From Conchocele bisecta (Eukaryota; Mollusca; Bivalvia; Lucinida; Thyasiridae): a stretch of DNA of 64,000 bases. The stretch spans positions 55,665,968 to 55,729,967 of the forward strand of contig CM055273.1 in NCBI GenBank assembly GCA_029237695.1. Reading direction: 5' to 3'. Position numbers and translations under genes: made by a program. Shown piece after piece: positions 32,421-43,496 of this stretch (positions within the stretch are counted from its first letter, which is position 1; each line of letters opens with the position of its first letter). The notes beneath the pieces are model-generated. The model had not been told where the DNA came from. It did no database searches and worked only from the letters and a program-made list of their open reading frames with translations.

Positions 32421-32519
32421 TAGTGAATGTAGGAGAGCCTTATTGGATGGGATTCGGTTAAAATATACAGTAAAACTAGTTGGTGTATTTCAACCTACTA
32501 TCGTAGTATCCTCATCGTA

Positions 32520-32705
32520 ATATGTGGCTGTGACTGGAAACATTTGCCTTATGGGAAGTGTGACCAGTGTAGCTCTTGATCACATAGTACATAGTACATG
32601 TGACCTGACAACGATCTATATTACAAGCATGGCTGGTGTTTTTCGTTGATATAATGGGAAGAGGACGCCCAATTTCTCCAGCCACAGACACATGTCATGC
32701 TACCG
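32520..32705. mobile_element. Family H element, internally deleted
   Basis: Ends TATGTGGCTGTGACTGGAAA and TTTCTCCAGCCACAGACACA. The GATCAGACTG centre is missing. Confidence 0.75.
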
Positions 32706-32737
32706 TCATCGTAATATCGGACTATCCCCATTGTCAA

Positions 32738-33136
32738 GGTGCATGATCACGTGGTTACAACAACAACAACGTCGTCCACTCCAAAGTAAGTATTATTTGA
32801 TATTTTCCTTAATATTCAACGGATTTGGATGACATATGGCGCAGCAAACGCGTCTTCATGAGCTGCATTTGGTGGTCTAGGGAGTTTGGCACAGACCTAT
32901 GTCGTTTTTGCGAAGAATCGATTTCCGTGTCGGAGACACGGAAATCGATTCTTCGCAAAAATGACAGACGTTTGGGCGTAAATAAAGAGACCACCAAATA
33001 CAGCTTAACAGGACGCGTTTGATGCGCCATATTACATCAAAATCAGTTACGTAATAAGGACACTATTAAATAATACGTACTTTGAATCGGTACTTGTTGT
33101 TGTTGTTAGTACCACGTGATCATACACCTTGATTGT
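32738..33136. mobile_element. Family G element, copy 4
   Basis: Ends AAGGTGCATGATCACGTGGT and ACCACGTGATCATACACCTT, the cleanest inverted ends of the family. Centre GATTTCCGTGTCGGAGACAC. Confidence 0.9.
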
Positions 33137-33139
33137 GTC

Positions 33140-33445
33140 TTCGTGATATCGACGTGGTCATATCGTACTAGCGTGCTGTCGTAGTATCCACCCGATAGCG
33201 ATAGTATCATGGACATTCCGGGCTGATACTACGACAGCACCATATTACGATATACTATGATGACGATATCACGATACTACGATGACGATACTACTGTATC
33301 ACGACAGTACGATGCCAACAGTACGATGGGGCTACCGCGATAGCAAGATGACGATATTGCAATATAACATCGTCATCGTGCTATTGTGGCATTGCGTTAT
33401 CATTATCGTGCTCTCGTACTATCGACATCACGGCATCGCGATCAA
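33140..33445. repeat. Cryptically simple region (ATCG/ACGAT-rich)
   Basis: About 300 bp built from shuffled short words such as CGATACTACGATGACGAT, ATCGTCATCGTG and their complements, with local inverted pairs. It is not a clean tandem repeat. Confidence 0.7.
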
Positions 33446-33594
33446 TGATAATCTCTAAATAGGACAACATGAAAAATATACATTTCAATTGCGGGTTTAA
33501 TTGCTCTTGTTCAGTTATGCCATGGACTGTGTCAGGGTCAATCATTGACCTCTTTATCAACCGACAAACTTATGCAGATTGAAACATATATATG

Positions 33595-33805
33595 TACAGT
33601 GGAACCATTCTAAACAGGTCACCAAGAAAACATCAGTGATCGTATTTTTTATGAGTTTCTTGGTCAATAACTCATGTGATAATGTCTGTTCGTGATCGCA
33701 TAGCACACAACTATGGCCCATCATGATCAAATGCCTGAATTACAGAGAAGCCTCTCTAAACCGGACACCCAGGGTGTCCGGTTTAGAGAGGTTTCACTGT
33801 ATACC
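33595..33805. mobile_element. Family I element
   Basis: Ends CAGTGGAACCATTCTAAAC and GTTTAGAGAGGTTTCACTG, with an inner hairpin AAACCGGACACCCAGGGTGT. Confidence 0.8.
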
Positions 33806-33924
33806 ATTTTATTTGTTTCGTTAGAGGCAAATACCATTGAATTCCAATCTCTATAGTCAAACGTAGACCGTGATAACAATGGGCAGACATGCAGGTAGGT
33901 CAATTTAATTATAAGTATGTAGTC

Positions 33925-34225
33925 ATCATATGTGGTTATGACTGGAGAAATTGGGATTATGGGGTTTGTGACCAGTGTATATCCAGATCGGCATGTGCAT
34001 CTGCACAATCTGATCAGGATCTGCACTGTTCACCACTCCATCAATGAAACACCCACTGTGCTTATAACAAGCAAGATATATCGTTATCAAGCTACATGTG
34101 CTATTTGATCAGGGGCTACACTGGTCGTAAATCCCATAAGCCCCATTTCTCCAGTCACATAAATTTCTCAGTCCAGTCACATAAATTTCTCCAGTCACAT
34201 ACATTTCTCCAGTCACATAAATGTT
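33925..34225. mobile_element. Family H element with amplified end
   Basis: Left end TGTGGTTATGACTGGAGAAA, centre GCACAATCTGATCAGGATC. The right terminal motif CCAGTCACATAAATTTCT is repeated four times in tandem at about 34150-34222. Confidence 0.8.
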
Positions 34226-34286
34226 GTGTTCTTTGGCATCATTCGTTTAAACTTGCAATGTATTCCAAACTCACGACAATTTGTAT

Positions 34287-34580
34287 ATAGAAGTAGGTTA
34301 GTGTCGTGAATGGGAAAACATATATGGCAAGGCTTAGGAAACGGGATGGGCGAGGCTCTGTCGAGCACATTCAGTTTCCGTGCCACGCCAGATATTTGTT
34401 TCCATTCATGGCCCTAACCTATATACTATTTATGCCGTCAACACATACAAATGGCTTTAAGATGCAAAAAAACTAACCCCAGCCACCGCACATATGCATA
34501 TGCAGTGATTAGGTCGTATTGGCAGGATATAAAAAAAATGTTTCACGGCACATACGCACTGTATTGACAGGATAAAAAGT
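34287..34580. mobile_element. Family E composite (E1 + E2)
   Basis: E1 arms AGTAGGTTAGTGTCGTGAAT and complement, then E2 from TTTATGCCGTCAACAC to TTGACAGGATAAA. Confidence 0.85.
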
Positions 34581-35035
34581 GTTATATATTGGTAATGTCC
34601 AGGCAGTATAAACTTGGACTCTTCAGACGCCTTTGAGTATACTATTTATGTTTTGTCTGTGACTACATTGACCTACAGCGAAGATTTGTTGACGGTTCCC
34701 AATCGAAACAAATGAAAACGAAATGGAAAATGCAGTGAAAACGATCGTTTCGTGCAACGATCTGCATAGAAACATTTATCGTTTCTTATTGTCGTATGTG
34801 AACACGATATTTTTTTTATACACCTGGCTTTCAACTTTTTAAACGCATGCAGTTTCTTTCTATGCATCGTTTTGACGTCCATTTCGTTGTTTTTAACTAG
34901 ACAATGATGTTTTCGTTGGCTTACGTTTAAACCAACGAAAATATCGTGTTCTAATTATAATAACGAACACAATGTGTAAGCGATGTGTAAGCGATACATG
35001 TAGGCAACCGCTCGTTTATTGAACCAGGAACACAT
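34581..35035. other. Intron sequence; weak inverted repeat
   Basis: A diffuse inverted pair between AACGATCGTTTCGTGCAACG (34740) and TGTCGTATGTGAACACG is too weak to define. No exon-like sequence. Confidence 0.3.
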
Positions 35036-35197
35036 CCGGGGCCCATTTCACTAAACTTCGTATGACTAAAATGTTCGTAAATGCACATTTAGGAACGTCT
35101 GGAAATGCAGCCTATGCTCAATAAATTTAAATCCAATAATTGTTAATGTGACATCATAATATTTTAGTCGTAAGAAGTTTAGTGAAACGGCCCCCCT
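35036..35197. mobile_element. Family D MITE, one core arm lost
   Basis: Ends GGGGCCCATTTCACTAAAC and GTTTAGTGAAACGGCCCCC. Only the right half of the core palindrome (GCAGCCTATGCTCAATAAA) remains. Confidence 0.8.
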
Positions 35198-35243
35198 GGG
35201 ATGTAAGCAAAGTTATGCCTCCACCTATGCATTCGATGGTCAC

Positions 35244-35309
35244 ATTGGATTTACATTTATTGAGCATAGGCTGCATATGCAGCCTATGCTCAATAAATGT
35301 AAATCCAAT
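35244..35309. mobile_element. Solo core palindrome (66 bp) beside a splice donor
   Basis: A perfect inverted repeat starting ATTGGATTTACATTTATTG with centre GCATATGC, without the family D outer arms. In the minus-strand transcript it begins about 26 nt after the donor motif of the exon at 35342-35457. Confidence 0.9.
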
Positions 35310-35341
35310 AACAGTAATAATGATAACAAATCAATACGTAC

Positions 35342-35457
35342 CCTATAGTTGTCTCTGTCAATCCGGATCTGTTTGTTGTCCTGTTCGATTTTCTTTTTCT
35401 GCGTGAACAGAAGCTTTAACCGGAAATGCTCATGGTCTTTCACTGCCACGACAAGAC
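35342..35457 (-). CDS. TMEM266: TMEM266-like gene, S4 end and coiled-coil exon
   Basis: A 116-nt exon with acceptor ATTTATTTCAG and donor AGG|GTACGT. It starts with two codon bases, which with the A left by the previous exon give Ser: N-S then LVVAVKDHEHFRLKLLFTQK and KKIEQDNKQIRIDRDNYR. The first residues are the end of S4 and the S4-to-coiled-coil linker, equivalent to the Hv1 segment after its last S4 arginine. The rest is charged and helical, with hydrophobic residues spaced as in a coiled coil; in this family the coiled coil makes dimers. The exon ends in phase 0, matching the next one. In the frame reached through the frameshifted upstream exon a stop (CCA TGA) appears after about eight codons here. 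Confidence 0.85.
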
Positions 35458-35676
35458 CTGAAATAAATTTACCAACACAATGTATCAGGTAACTTACCCT
35501 GTATTGACCGAATACGTGCTGACCGATAACATATTGTTGTCTTGGGAATTGACCTGATACAAACATCCGGATTACAACGAAGTGAAACTGACGTTCATTG
35601 GTCGGATGACGTCACATGACGTTACAGAATGACGTCTTTGTAATGATGCAACGTACACAAGTCCGCGTTCTGTCTA

Positions 35677-35922
35677 GTGGACCGTTTCACTAAACGTCGT
35701 ACGACTAACAACTTCGTAAGTGCAAACTTGCAATCCACAATAACATTTGTTCTGACAGCCGATTTTGGCAAATCTTTCGTGGGTGTGCTACTTTTAATGA
35801 CATAAACCCAGTAGGTACACAATGGTAGCATTAGAGAAACGCGTTAATGTGAGAAGCAAATTCATAAAAATCTTCGTATGAACATTTTAATCGTACGAAG
35901 GTTAGTGAAACGGACCCCAGAG
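35677..35922. mobile_element. Family D-like MITE, diverged
   Basis: Ends GGACCGTTTCACTAAACGTC and GTTAGTGAAACGGACCCC. The interior differs from other copies (TTTGTTCTGACAGCCGATTT) and lacks the core palindrome. Confidence 0.65.
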
Positions 35923-35964
35923 AAGCCATATGTGGTCATTTTCGAGCATAGAACATGATAAATA

Positions 35965-36488
35965 GAATACGAGGCTAGTGTCTTTTGATATCATGTTCAT
36001 CAGACTCGGTTCCGATTCATACGCGTTGCCTAGCCTTGCCTGATAAATAGTAGTCTTGTTAAGTGACTATTGACTTCAAGTCATGATGCAAAGGTCCCCT
36101 TTGGTATAGAAGTACGTAAGGACCATATAAACTTTTTTATCCAAATACACACGCTATATCTCATTTTCAAGATGGCCGCCGGGGGCCATATTACAACTAC
36201 TATAGTTGATATTCATTCCTCCATGATTGTTAGAAGCTAGCATACATCACTAGAAATGGGAATCATAAGTTTAATTGAAATTAACTCAACTTATATATTT
36301 TCGGCCATAAGTTCAATATGGCCGCCAGCAGCCATCTTGAATAGGAGATAGAGCGTATGTCTATGGTCCTAAGGAACTTCCATACCAAAGGGGACCTTTG
36401 TATCATGATGTGAAGCCAAACCCCTATTTTCTGCAATTAACAAACCTACTAAAATTTGATATCAAAAGACACCTGCCTAGTATTCTCT
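35965..36488. mobile_element. Inverted-repeat element, about 520 bp (family X)
   Basis: Ends GAATACGAGGCTAGTGTCTT and GACACCTGCCTAGTATTC are inverted. Inner pairs include GCAAAGGTCCCCTTTGGTAT/ATACCAAAGGGGACCTTTG and AAGATGGCCGCC/GGCCGCCAGCAGCCATCTTG. Single copy in the window. Confidence 0.75.
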
Positions 36489-36493
36489 ATATA

Positions 36494-36742
36494 CCAGGGG
36501 CCCGTTTCACTAAACTTCGTACGACTAAAATGTTCGTAAGTGCAAACTTAGGATCGTCTTGAAATCTCAATTGAAGGATTTACATTTATTGAGCATAGGC
36601 TGCAAACGCAGCCTATGCTCAATAAATGTAAATCCTATAATTGTTCACTAGAAAACATTGCTAATGTGAAATTTACAGACTGTCATGATTTTGCACTTAC
36701 GAACATTTTAGTCATACGAAGTTTAGTGAAACGGCCCCAGCC
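36494..36742. mobile_element. Family D MITE
   Basis: Full copy, GGGGCCCGTTTCACTAAAC to GTTTAGTGAAACGGCCCC, core GCATAGGCTGCAAACGCAGC. Confidence 0.85.
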
Positions 36743-37579
36743 TTATATGTTAAAGAACGTAGAGAAACGCTCGGGACATCGGTGAGGTCAGAATTGGTGA
36801 AAATTATCGATTTCACGTCACGTTGCTTAGTTTAAAGTAAGTAACGTGGACGTCAAACCGACAGATTCCGTGTAAGGCCGATGATACACATGAAGTAGTT
36901 ATAAGGAAGGTTACTCGTGATTTTCCAAGTTCAGTAACCTATTTATAGCATTGGTCTATACGTACAGCGGTAGTTTCATGTACAGTGGTACACGCACTGT
37001 TCTTTCAGTTTTACTGACGGCACATGGGAATGAACTGTGCTTCACTGCCATAACGAACGACAATCGATGTTCTCCTCAATATCTAAAGAACTACTGATTG
37101 TATCCCTTGAATAGACATAGCACTATAACCAAACCGCTCCAGCTACGCTCTTACACCACATTAACGAACAAATTAAATTGGCAAATGAATAAAAATGTAT
37201 GTGGCTTTAGGGATAAATTTATGGGATAACCATGCTTCGTTTTTCGATTTGGAGCGGTATGTGGGATGTTTTATGGTCTGTCATTTATCAGTTTTATCGG
37301 AGCATACCATGAACAGTGATCTTTTTCTATACATCAGCTGGTTGTTGTCGTCATAGATAACCGCCTCACACCAAATAAAGTTAAAGACGGGTTCGTGTGA
37401 TTTTTTACTGCGGAAATGTCAACAAGTGTCAACAGGATTCCCAGGAATTACGTCTAACCCACGTGATTATACACCAAGCTGCAATTACAGTTTACTATGC
37501 ATAGTCATGTATGTGCACATTGGAATTCGTAAAAGTATGGCTGGTATTGACATATTGAGTTCGCATTTGAGTTGATCAC
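36743..37579. other. Intron sequence, nothing recognised
   Basis: About 0.8 kb with no shared repeats or exon-like segments. Confidence 0.35.
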
Positions 37580-38032
37580 TACTGTCTATTCCACGTTTTC
37601 CTGCCTACGTTCTTTTGGCTATTAAACACATTAAATCTAAAAAATATTTAAAAGTAAGTACTTTTTCATCAATAACAAAAGTCACCCTCCCCAAAAATTT
37701 TGTTCGATGAAATTCCATCAAATATTGATTTTATTGCGAAAAAACGATTTTCCTATGGGATAAAAAAAAGAAATTGAAAATCGGGCCACAAATAAAAAAA
37801 TATTTTGAAAGAATTTATTTTCAGCCCCCATGTTAAATTCCCATAGGAAAATCGTTTTTTCGCAATAAAATCAATATTTTATGGAATTTCATCAAATACT
37901 TTTTTTTTAGGGAGGGTGACTTTTTTCTTATTGATAAAAAAGTACTTACATGTACTTTTAAATATTTTTTAGATTTAATGTGTTTAATGGCCAAATGTTC
38001 GTCGGCAGCAAAACGTGGAACAGACAGTAGAT
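37580..38032. mobile_element. Family L element, diverged but complete
   Basis: Ends ACTACTGTCTATTCCACGTT and ACGTGGAACAGACAGTAG. Long inner arms (AAAAAATATTTAAAAGTAAG and complement; CGATTTTCCTATGGG/CCCATAGGAAAATCG) make this the most strongly paired copy of the family. Confidence 0.8.
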
Positions 38033-38354
38033 TATTCTGTATACAGGTATTCTGAGTGAATGGGGGTAATATTTAATGGGGAATTTGTTGAACGGCCACC
38101 CTGATGTCATGTTCGTCAGTCGTTGGTCGATTCTATTTTATCGCTTTCGGTTGTACAGGCCAAGATGGCAAAATGCATAACCGAAAATGTGCCGAAAATG
38201 ATTTGGGAAAATGTTGGATTCCCCGCCGCTGGTCAACAAGTTGTAAACCACAGACTGGTAAAACGAAGATATGCTGTGATTTTTCATATGTTATAGGCTG
38301 TAATTACACCAATCATATGCGTGTTGTACAAGTACAATGATCTTCAACACAAAT

Positions 38355-38522
38355 ATAGGGTTAACTGTATTGTAATTTTGAAATTTGCGGCGTATGTCAG
38401 AAAATGATAGGTCGGAAAATCTGTTTAATGGCGACGCGCTAGCGGAGCCATTAAACATGTGTTCCGACCTATCATTTTCTGATATACGCCGCAAATTTGA
38501 AAATTACAATGCGGTTAACCTA
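38355..38522. mobile_element. Long hairpin element (family T)
   Basis: Ends AGGGTTAACTGTATTGTAAT and ATTACAATGCGGTTAACC, inner arms GAAAATGATAGGTCGGAA and complement, centre TTTAATGGC...GCCATTAAA. Single copy, in an intron. Confidence 0.75.
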
Positions 38523-38675
38523 TTTCTAATGCACTCCTTTACTATTGGCGAAGGAATACATATTGAAATAATTTGCGACCGTTCATCAACAATGATATAC
38601 CTGTAATGTATGACCATCAGCCAATCAGATTGCGTGATATTTATAGGGTACATTAGAATACACGTTTATACTCAC

Positions 38676-38812
38676 TGTTGGTGACCCGGATAACTCCACG
38701 GCAGCATGAAGACGAGGATGAAGACGAACTCCTGGATGGGATAGTTACCCAGGCCTTTCACGAAGATTAGGTCCACCACAAACGATGCCAGGATCACGAA
38801 CGAGTCAAACAC
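38676..38812 (-). CDS. TMEM266: TMEM266-like gene, S3-S4 exon with apparent frameshift
   Basis: A 137-nt exon, acceptor AACTTCCAG, donor ACA|GTGAGT. From the phase-0 start it reads VFDSFVILASFVVDLIFVKG then LGNYPIQEFVFILVFMLPW, a clear S3 (VFD...SFVVD is the Hv1/TMEM266 signature) and the start of S4. The expected continuation (V-I-R-V-T-N, the S4 arginine region) is in the next frame (GTT ATC CGG GTC ACC AAC A) and matches the phase required by the following exon. One base lies between TGG and GTT, so two bases are missing or one is extra. Read literally, the transcript stops early in the next exon. An assembly indel, a null allele or a decayed gene are all possible. S4 shows only one clear arginine, plus one probably lost, fewer than Hv1. 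Confidence 0.85.
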
Positions 38813-39261
38813 CTGGAAGTTAGTTGGACCAGTTCATACATGTTTATTCAGATAAAGATTAACACTTTAATCCATATGGCCCCTGAAGCAATACACATGT
38901 AACAACATACAATTATGGATGACAAAGACAAAAGCCGGTGCATAAACCGTAACTTTAAGAATGCAGCTACTATGTATTGTATTTGCTGCAGCTATGCCAC
39001 TGTCGACCATTGACCATAGCACTTGGAGAATATCCTGCGGTGGAATAGCATGCCCAATAAGCACATACAAAATGTTTTGGTTAATCTATGAAAATACATT
39101 AAGTTATGGCGTGGCAGCATTAGTCTATATTGTAGTGCATTACACATGTACTACAAAACTGAACACGTAATATATCATGCAATAATGTCAAGTTAATATT
39201 TGCAAATATATATGCATGTTGTATTTGTATTTCTTTATGTATGTATTGGGAGAAGGTGACC

Positions 39262-39861
39262 TCAGTGATGTATATATAAATGTTCATTTCTGATTTGAAA
39301 CGCTTGGTATATGTATTGACCTAACTTTCTTACAGTTTGTGAATTCAGCTCTATGAATTTAACCATACTTGGCCTGTTCCAATAATACCGGTTTATATAT
39401 ATTTTCCTGAGATACATATACATTGTGCATTCTAAAATAAAATGGTATTCGTCTTCCAAATGTCCACACAATGTACATTTCCGGTTTTCAATTGGAGTTC
39501 TGTTCCATCTGCCTGATTCTACTTCTAGGCGATGGGACGAAACTTTTAGACTAGCAAATGCGTACCTAAATGTCGTGAGTGTGATGCCCTTTAAGTAATA
39601 TTGCATTTTGAAGTCGCATACATTTCTATAAAATAATGCTCTGCTAGATCCGTTAATTCTGGCTTGCCATTCCTGCATAAAGTTATCGGTCAATCTTTGT
39701 TTGAAAACTACCAGAAACTCTTCTATATTTCCGACCCCTTGATTCAACCAAACATCAAGAAATCCGTGGTTCGATAACACTTTTTGTACTAGTGACGCCC
39801 AGTTTGTTTTACTTGGTGTGCTTTGCATGTCTGCTAACATCATGTTGTATATATGTTTCAT
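39262..39861 (-). pseudogene. LINE C-terminal region with CCHC-like finger
   Basis: An open stretch of about 199 residues forms the C-terminal third of the element's ORF2. It contains VESGRWNRTPIENRKCTLCG and a C-x2-C-x(n)-H-x4-C arrangement (CTLCGHLEDEYHFILEC), a pattern common in LINE ORF2 C-termini. It is separated from the RT part by frame breaks around 39870-40010. Confidence 0.75.
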
Positions 39862-40016
39862 GTATTTGTGATCATTCTGACGCAGATATTTTGAACCAGA
39901 ATTTAATTATATTTAGATAGCGTCGATGAACAAGTGGGGTACGACCAAGTTATCCATAAATAAAATCATTTTGCGTATTTCTCTTAACACCTAGTAATCT
40001 TTTGCAAAACTACAAA

Positions 40017-41353
40017 TTAACTTTTTTCTATTTGATTTCCCTGCACAAATCCCCATATTTCAGCACCGTAGTTAAGAATCGGTTGTATTAAGTTATCAAA
40101 TAATTGCAATCTATGTGTGGGTGTTATGTCTGTAAGTTTATACAGGTATTTGTTAAGCTTGAAAATAGCTTTTGTGTGCTTGACCCGATAATAAAGATTG
40201 TGTTTCCATGAAAGAACCACCCGTTGTAAAGACTATGAATAGATACGTGAATTTACTTAATATTTCGATAAAATAATTGCCATAATATAATTCTATGTTT
40301 CTTGGCAATCTACCTCCTTTTCGAAATACAAGTATTTTTTGTTTTTCCCGTATTGACAGTTAATGTCCATTTCTCACAATATTCTGAAAGTAGATTAAGT
40401 CCTGTTTGCATCCCGTGTTCCGATTCTGAGAAAATAACTATGCCATCAGCATATAGTAAAATAAATAATGTTATCAATCCGATATCATTTCCTTCAATAC
40501 CCTTAGTTTCGAATTCTCAGCCTCAAGGTCATTTACAAACATGCTAAACATGAATGGAGATAGGCAATCACCCTGACGTACGCCTAATATGCAAGAAAAT
40601 TCACCGCTTAGCATGGTGTTATGCTTTACCTGCGATGTCACATTAGTATACATGGATTTAATTATATTTAACATTTTTCCTCGCACTCCCAGTTTTATTA
40701 ATTTTAACCATATATTATCACGCACCACATAATCAAAAGCCTTTGAAAAATCCACCCAAAATAAATATGTTATCCCGTGTACCCATTCCCTTCCTGATAT
40801 TTTCAGCCCAGCTAGATAGTCTATTATTTAAAACGCGTGAGAATAATTTCCCAAGTGTGCTCAATAGGGTAATACCTCTGTAATTATCCACCTCGTTTAT
40901 ATTCCCCTTTTTATGTAGTGGTATAATATAACCTTCCGACCATGTATCGGGATAATATCCTATATTAAACGTTTTATCAAACAATTTTGTAAGTATTGGT
41001 AACAACGACTGGTGCCCATGTATAAAGAATTCATTCAGTAACATGTCTGGTCCACCACTCCGACCAGCTTTCAATTGCTTGATAGCTATACTGACTTCAT
41101 CGCAAGTAATGGGAGAATCAAGTTCGGGAAACATTACATGCAATTCATTATTTAAATATCTTTCGTTGAAATGTATAACATCTTCATCTGGTGAAAAAAA
41201 TGGATTACTTGGGTTATTGACAGCTTTAAAGTAAGCAGCAAAATTATCCAGAGAAATATTCGATGTCTGTATACCCGAGGTTTCTTTTAGCATGTTCCAA
41301 TATATTTTAGTGTTTTTGGAGCGAGCTTGTTCTAATTTATTAGTTTTCTGCAA
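40017..41353 (-). pseudogene. LINE reverse transcriptase, broken
   Basis: RT blocks are recognisable in order: GRSGGPDMLLNEFF, then EGYIIPLHKKGNINEVDNYR (fingers), then FSKAFDYVV (motif A, catalytic Asp present), then GVRQGDCLSPFMFS (motif B), then YADGIVIFSES (motif C) at about 40435-40453. Motif C normally reads YADD; the second Asp is Gly here, so the enzyme would be inactive. A frame break falls just before motif A (about 40745), another between 40302 and 40474, and a further one before the thumb-like part at 40017-40220. Confidence 0.85.
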
Positions 41354-41395
41354 GTCATGTTGATATTTGCACTTTCTAATTAGTGATTTATATTC

Positions 41396-42640
41396 TCACC
41401 TAGCTGTAATCATTTCCTGTCTATTAGTATCCGATGGAGCATGCCTATAATTATTTAGTTTTCTATAAAACGTATGTTTCTTGTCATCACATTCTGTAGT
41501 GAACCACTGATTGTCTTTATGATTTGTCATTGGTTGTAGATCTGATTTAGCCTTAATATCAGAGCAAATATCTTCACAAATACTTCCAAAACTTAGAAGA
41601 CAACTATTAATATCCTCGTTGTCATGACATTGCTGTATAATATTCGACAGTTCCTGAATTTGTTTACATATATCTTCCGAACCCAGCCTTGCCTGATATA
41701 CACCTACGTGTTCGGCACTCCATATATACTTAGATTGAATAGGTAAGCAGTTATCGTTACCTATAATTTGTTCACGTGTCAATATGTTTTCAAATCTCAA
41801 AGAGAACTGTATTGCGCAATGGTCGGATAAAATATTTGGTTCAAATACGTCGAAAGCAGTAATATTGTTAAACATATCAGGAGACGTGATGATATAGTAT
41901 ATAACACTCTTGCCATTGCTTGCCACATTCGTGTACTCGCCGACATTTGCATCATTGCCAATTCGTCCATTTAAAATACGTAGTCCAGTCTGTTTGCATA
42001 AGTTAAGCAATGAAATACCGTTATCATTCGGACGCACTTTGTCTTTTGAAGAACGTGGCAATGCCATATCAATAATATAGTCATCGGGTAGTACATTTAT
42101 GTGGTTTGCAGTATCAAATAATACAAAATCCGAGTCATCTGATGTACGTACATTAAAATCGCCACAAAGCATAAACTTACACATGCCATTGGTATTGCTA
42201 TCAATTTCTGCCATACAATTCAAGATACGATCAAAAATATTGGTTTGCAACATAGTACTTCTACTGGTGCCTGCAGGTAATACATAGCACAAACATAAAT
42301 ATAGGTCATGTTGTAGATTTAACAAGTTTCCGTTAATTTTAAGCCAGATAATATCATCCTCATCTTTTTTTAACAGTATATCTGGCGTAATGTACGAGTT
42401 TCGAACATAAATAATAATGCCTCCCGAGTCACGCTTAGAACCAACTTTCTTTTCACGCCGATTCACATGAAAATGTGTCAAACCAGTAACACATTAAATC
42501 GACCATGTCATTTGCCCATGTTTCCGTCAACATTACTATATGTGAATGAAAAAAAAAATTCATTGAGTTCCTCCGACACAAGTTTATTTACACGTTTAGT
42601 CACAAGACCTTGCATATTTAATAACGTGAATGTAAATGGC
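41396..42640 (-). pseudogene. LINE AP-type endonuclease, damaged
   Basis: The frame 41396-42481 contains SGGIIIYVRN, MCKFMLCGDFNVRTSDDSDF, the SDH motif (LSDHCAIQF) and the motif usually reading S-x-I-D-Y, here SVIYYIITS with Tyr for Asp. The N-terminal piece with VMLTETWAND lies at about 42500-42640 in another frame, displaced at a T-run (A-run on the plus strand near 42547). Similarity to APE-type LINE endonucleases is established for these motifs; loss of activity is inferred. Confidence 0.85.
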
Positions 42641-43094
42641 GCCTTTTCCCTACTGTCCTATCACGTTTTGTCTGCGCTGGCTGGCTGATCTGTGATCGCG
42701 ACCGCTACCGGAGACTCCACTTGTCCGCGGAGCACGTGCTGTAGACTGCGAATGTCTAGTGTTGTGTCTCCTCGTCGGTGACATAGACGGCCTGTCCGGA
42801 CCACGTGGTTGACTGGTTCCGTTACTGCACTGTGTATTGGCGGGTGTAGTGTTTTCTCTCAAAGGATTACTGGGTGTGTTTACGACATTCTTGGAAATAT
42901 TTGCCGGCGCTGCAGATCGGAATATGAAGGGTTGTATGACAATGGACGTGGAAGGTTGTGCCGTGCTATCACGCACGCCGCTGCTGGTTACGCGTCGGTT
43001 GCCGGGCAATAAGCTAGGAGCCGACAACTGCTTATCATGTCGTGAGGCATCGCTTTGATTACACGTGGGAGTGTTTGGAGAATAGGAGCGCCGG

Positions 43095-43340
43095 CTGATT
43101 AACCCTTAGACCTAATTTTGTCGTCTGCCGTTTATTTTCTATTTTCCATTTTCATCATCAAGAACATGCTTTGACAGCACTTTAGAATAATTTACAACAT
43201 GCTTTGACAGCACTTCAGAATCATTTCCGTTGGAAATGATTCTGAAGTGCTGGCAAACCATGTTTTTATTGAGAAATAAGGCAAGATATAAAAGCAACAG
43301 CGGACGACAATTGTTGTGAGTAGCGGTCTAAGGGTTAAAA
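43095..43340. mobile_element. Inverted-repeat element (family U)
   Basis: Ends TTAACCCTTAGACC and GGTCTAAGGGTTAA, inner hairpin CTTCAGAATCATTTCCGTTG with complement. The left arm contains a second tandem copy of CATGCTTTGACAGCACTT. It lies right at the 5' end of the LINE. Confidence 0.7.
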
Positions 43341-43496
43341 TAATCCCCGAGGACATGGCGTTGCGAATCTATATATTGCTCATCATTTGGGAATCACACA
43401 CTGCACATAATGATAACATCATAATATTCAGGGCATACACAAAATGCACTTTACTGAATCGCGACTATTGCATGTATTCACTGGGCTACTGTGTAC

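Larger units (their letters stand above)
39200..43060 (-). mobile_element. Decayed non-LTR retrotransposon (LINE)
   Basis: A near full-length LINE in order: low-complexity N-terminal part (about 43027-42650), AP-like endonuclease (about 42640-41396), reverse transcriptase (about 41353-40300), C-terminal Cys/His region (39861-39262), then a 3' tail with AATACATACATAAAG near 39225. At least four frame breaks. It lies in an intron of the TMEM266-like gene in the sense orientation. Clade not determined. Confidence 0.85.

Noticed and set aside
28880..33030. ORFs in the family G elements
   Set aside because: Both strands of the hairpin encode similar peptides, as expected of inverted repeats rather than genes.
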